Below, in pieces: positions 5,298 to 5,333 of a stretch of 5,333 nucleotides of DNA. Source of the DNA: UBA11524 sp051886675 (lineage in GTDB: Bacteria; Bacillota; Clostridia; Christensenellales; Aristaeellaceae). The stretch covers positions 1 to 5,333 of the forward strand of contig JBJEYH010000157.1 in assembly GCA_051886675.1 (NCBI GenBank). The letters are read 5' to 3'. The position numbers and the translations under genes are program-made. Each line of letters opens with the position of its first letter. Positions within the stretch are counted from its first letter, which is position 1. The notes under the pieces were generated by a model. That model had not been told where the DNA came from. It saw only the letters and a list, made by a program, of their open reading frames with translations, and searched no databases.

Positions 5298-5326
5298 ATT
5301 GTACACGCTTTGCGCGCAATTTGCAA
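5298..5326 (-). promoter_or_regulatory. Sigma-A-type promoter of the hydrolase gene
   Basis: On the minus strand the -35 box is TTGCAA (5326-5321, four of six), the spacer is 17 bases and the -10 box is TACAAT (5303-5298). Transcription would start near 5291, giving a leader of about 150 bases before the hydrolase ATG at 5138. The spacer contains the perfect 10-base palindrome TTGCGCGCAA (5310-5319), a candidate operator. Confidence 0.7.
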
Positions 5327-5333
5327 GCAGGAA

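Noticed and set aside
1..5333. tRNA or rRNA genes, CRISPR arrays, insertion sequences or prophage parts
   Set aside because: I saw no cloverleaf-like sequence, regularly spaced repeats, transposase motifs or terminal inverted repeats.

Overview
The window looks like a chromosomal segment from a GC-rich, endospore-forming-type Firmicute, most likely in Clostridia. Three things point there: the gene order L7Ae-like protein - rpsL - rpsG - fusA on one strand (the Firmicutes form of the str operon), a SpoIID/LytB-family protein, and strong AGGAGG-type ribosome binding sites. The genus cannot be named from the sequence alone.

Layout. Bases 1-3031, minus strand, hold four genes of the str operon, transcribed right to left: rplGB/ybxF-like L7Ae protein (GTG start at 3031), rpsL (S12), rpsG (S7) and the first 517 codons of fusA (EF-G), which runs off the left edge. 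A near-consensus sigma-70/sigma-A promoter (TTGACA, 17 bases, TATCAT) sits at 3113-3141 and drives the operon leftwards. rpoC, which precedes this block in Bacillus, is not here; the neighbour is a divergent lipoprotein gene. Bases 3223-4299, plus strand, encode a lipoprotein with a complete SpoIID/LytB peptidoglycan-lytic domain. Bases 4203-5138, minus strand, encode a secreted ComEC-like metallo-beta-lactamase-fold hydrolase. The 3' ends of these last two genes overlap by 97 bases in convergent orientation. Bases 5139-5333 contain two strong promoter-like sequences that face each other: one feeds the hydrolase gene, the other reads out of the right edge.

How the parts work together. The left block is core translation machinery: two proteins of the 30S subunit, a K-turn RNA-binding L7Ae homologue associated with the ribosome, and the translocase EF-G. 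The right pair are extracytoplasmic proteins with no evident link to translation and no proven link to each other, although both would act outside the cytoplasmic membrane.

No previously undescribed multi-gene system is evident. The items most worth a second look are an arginine at S12 position 88, where lysine is nearly invariant and where K-to-R changes cause streptomycin resistance in other bacteria; RNA structures in the str operon (a leader hairpin over the rplGB ribosome binding site, a terminator-like hairpin between rplGB and rpsL, and a long structured rpsL-rpsG spacer); the convergent gene overlap; and the face-to-face promoters at the right edge.
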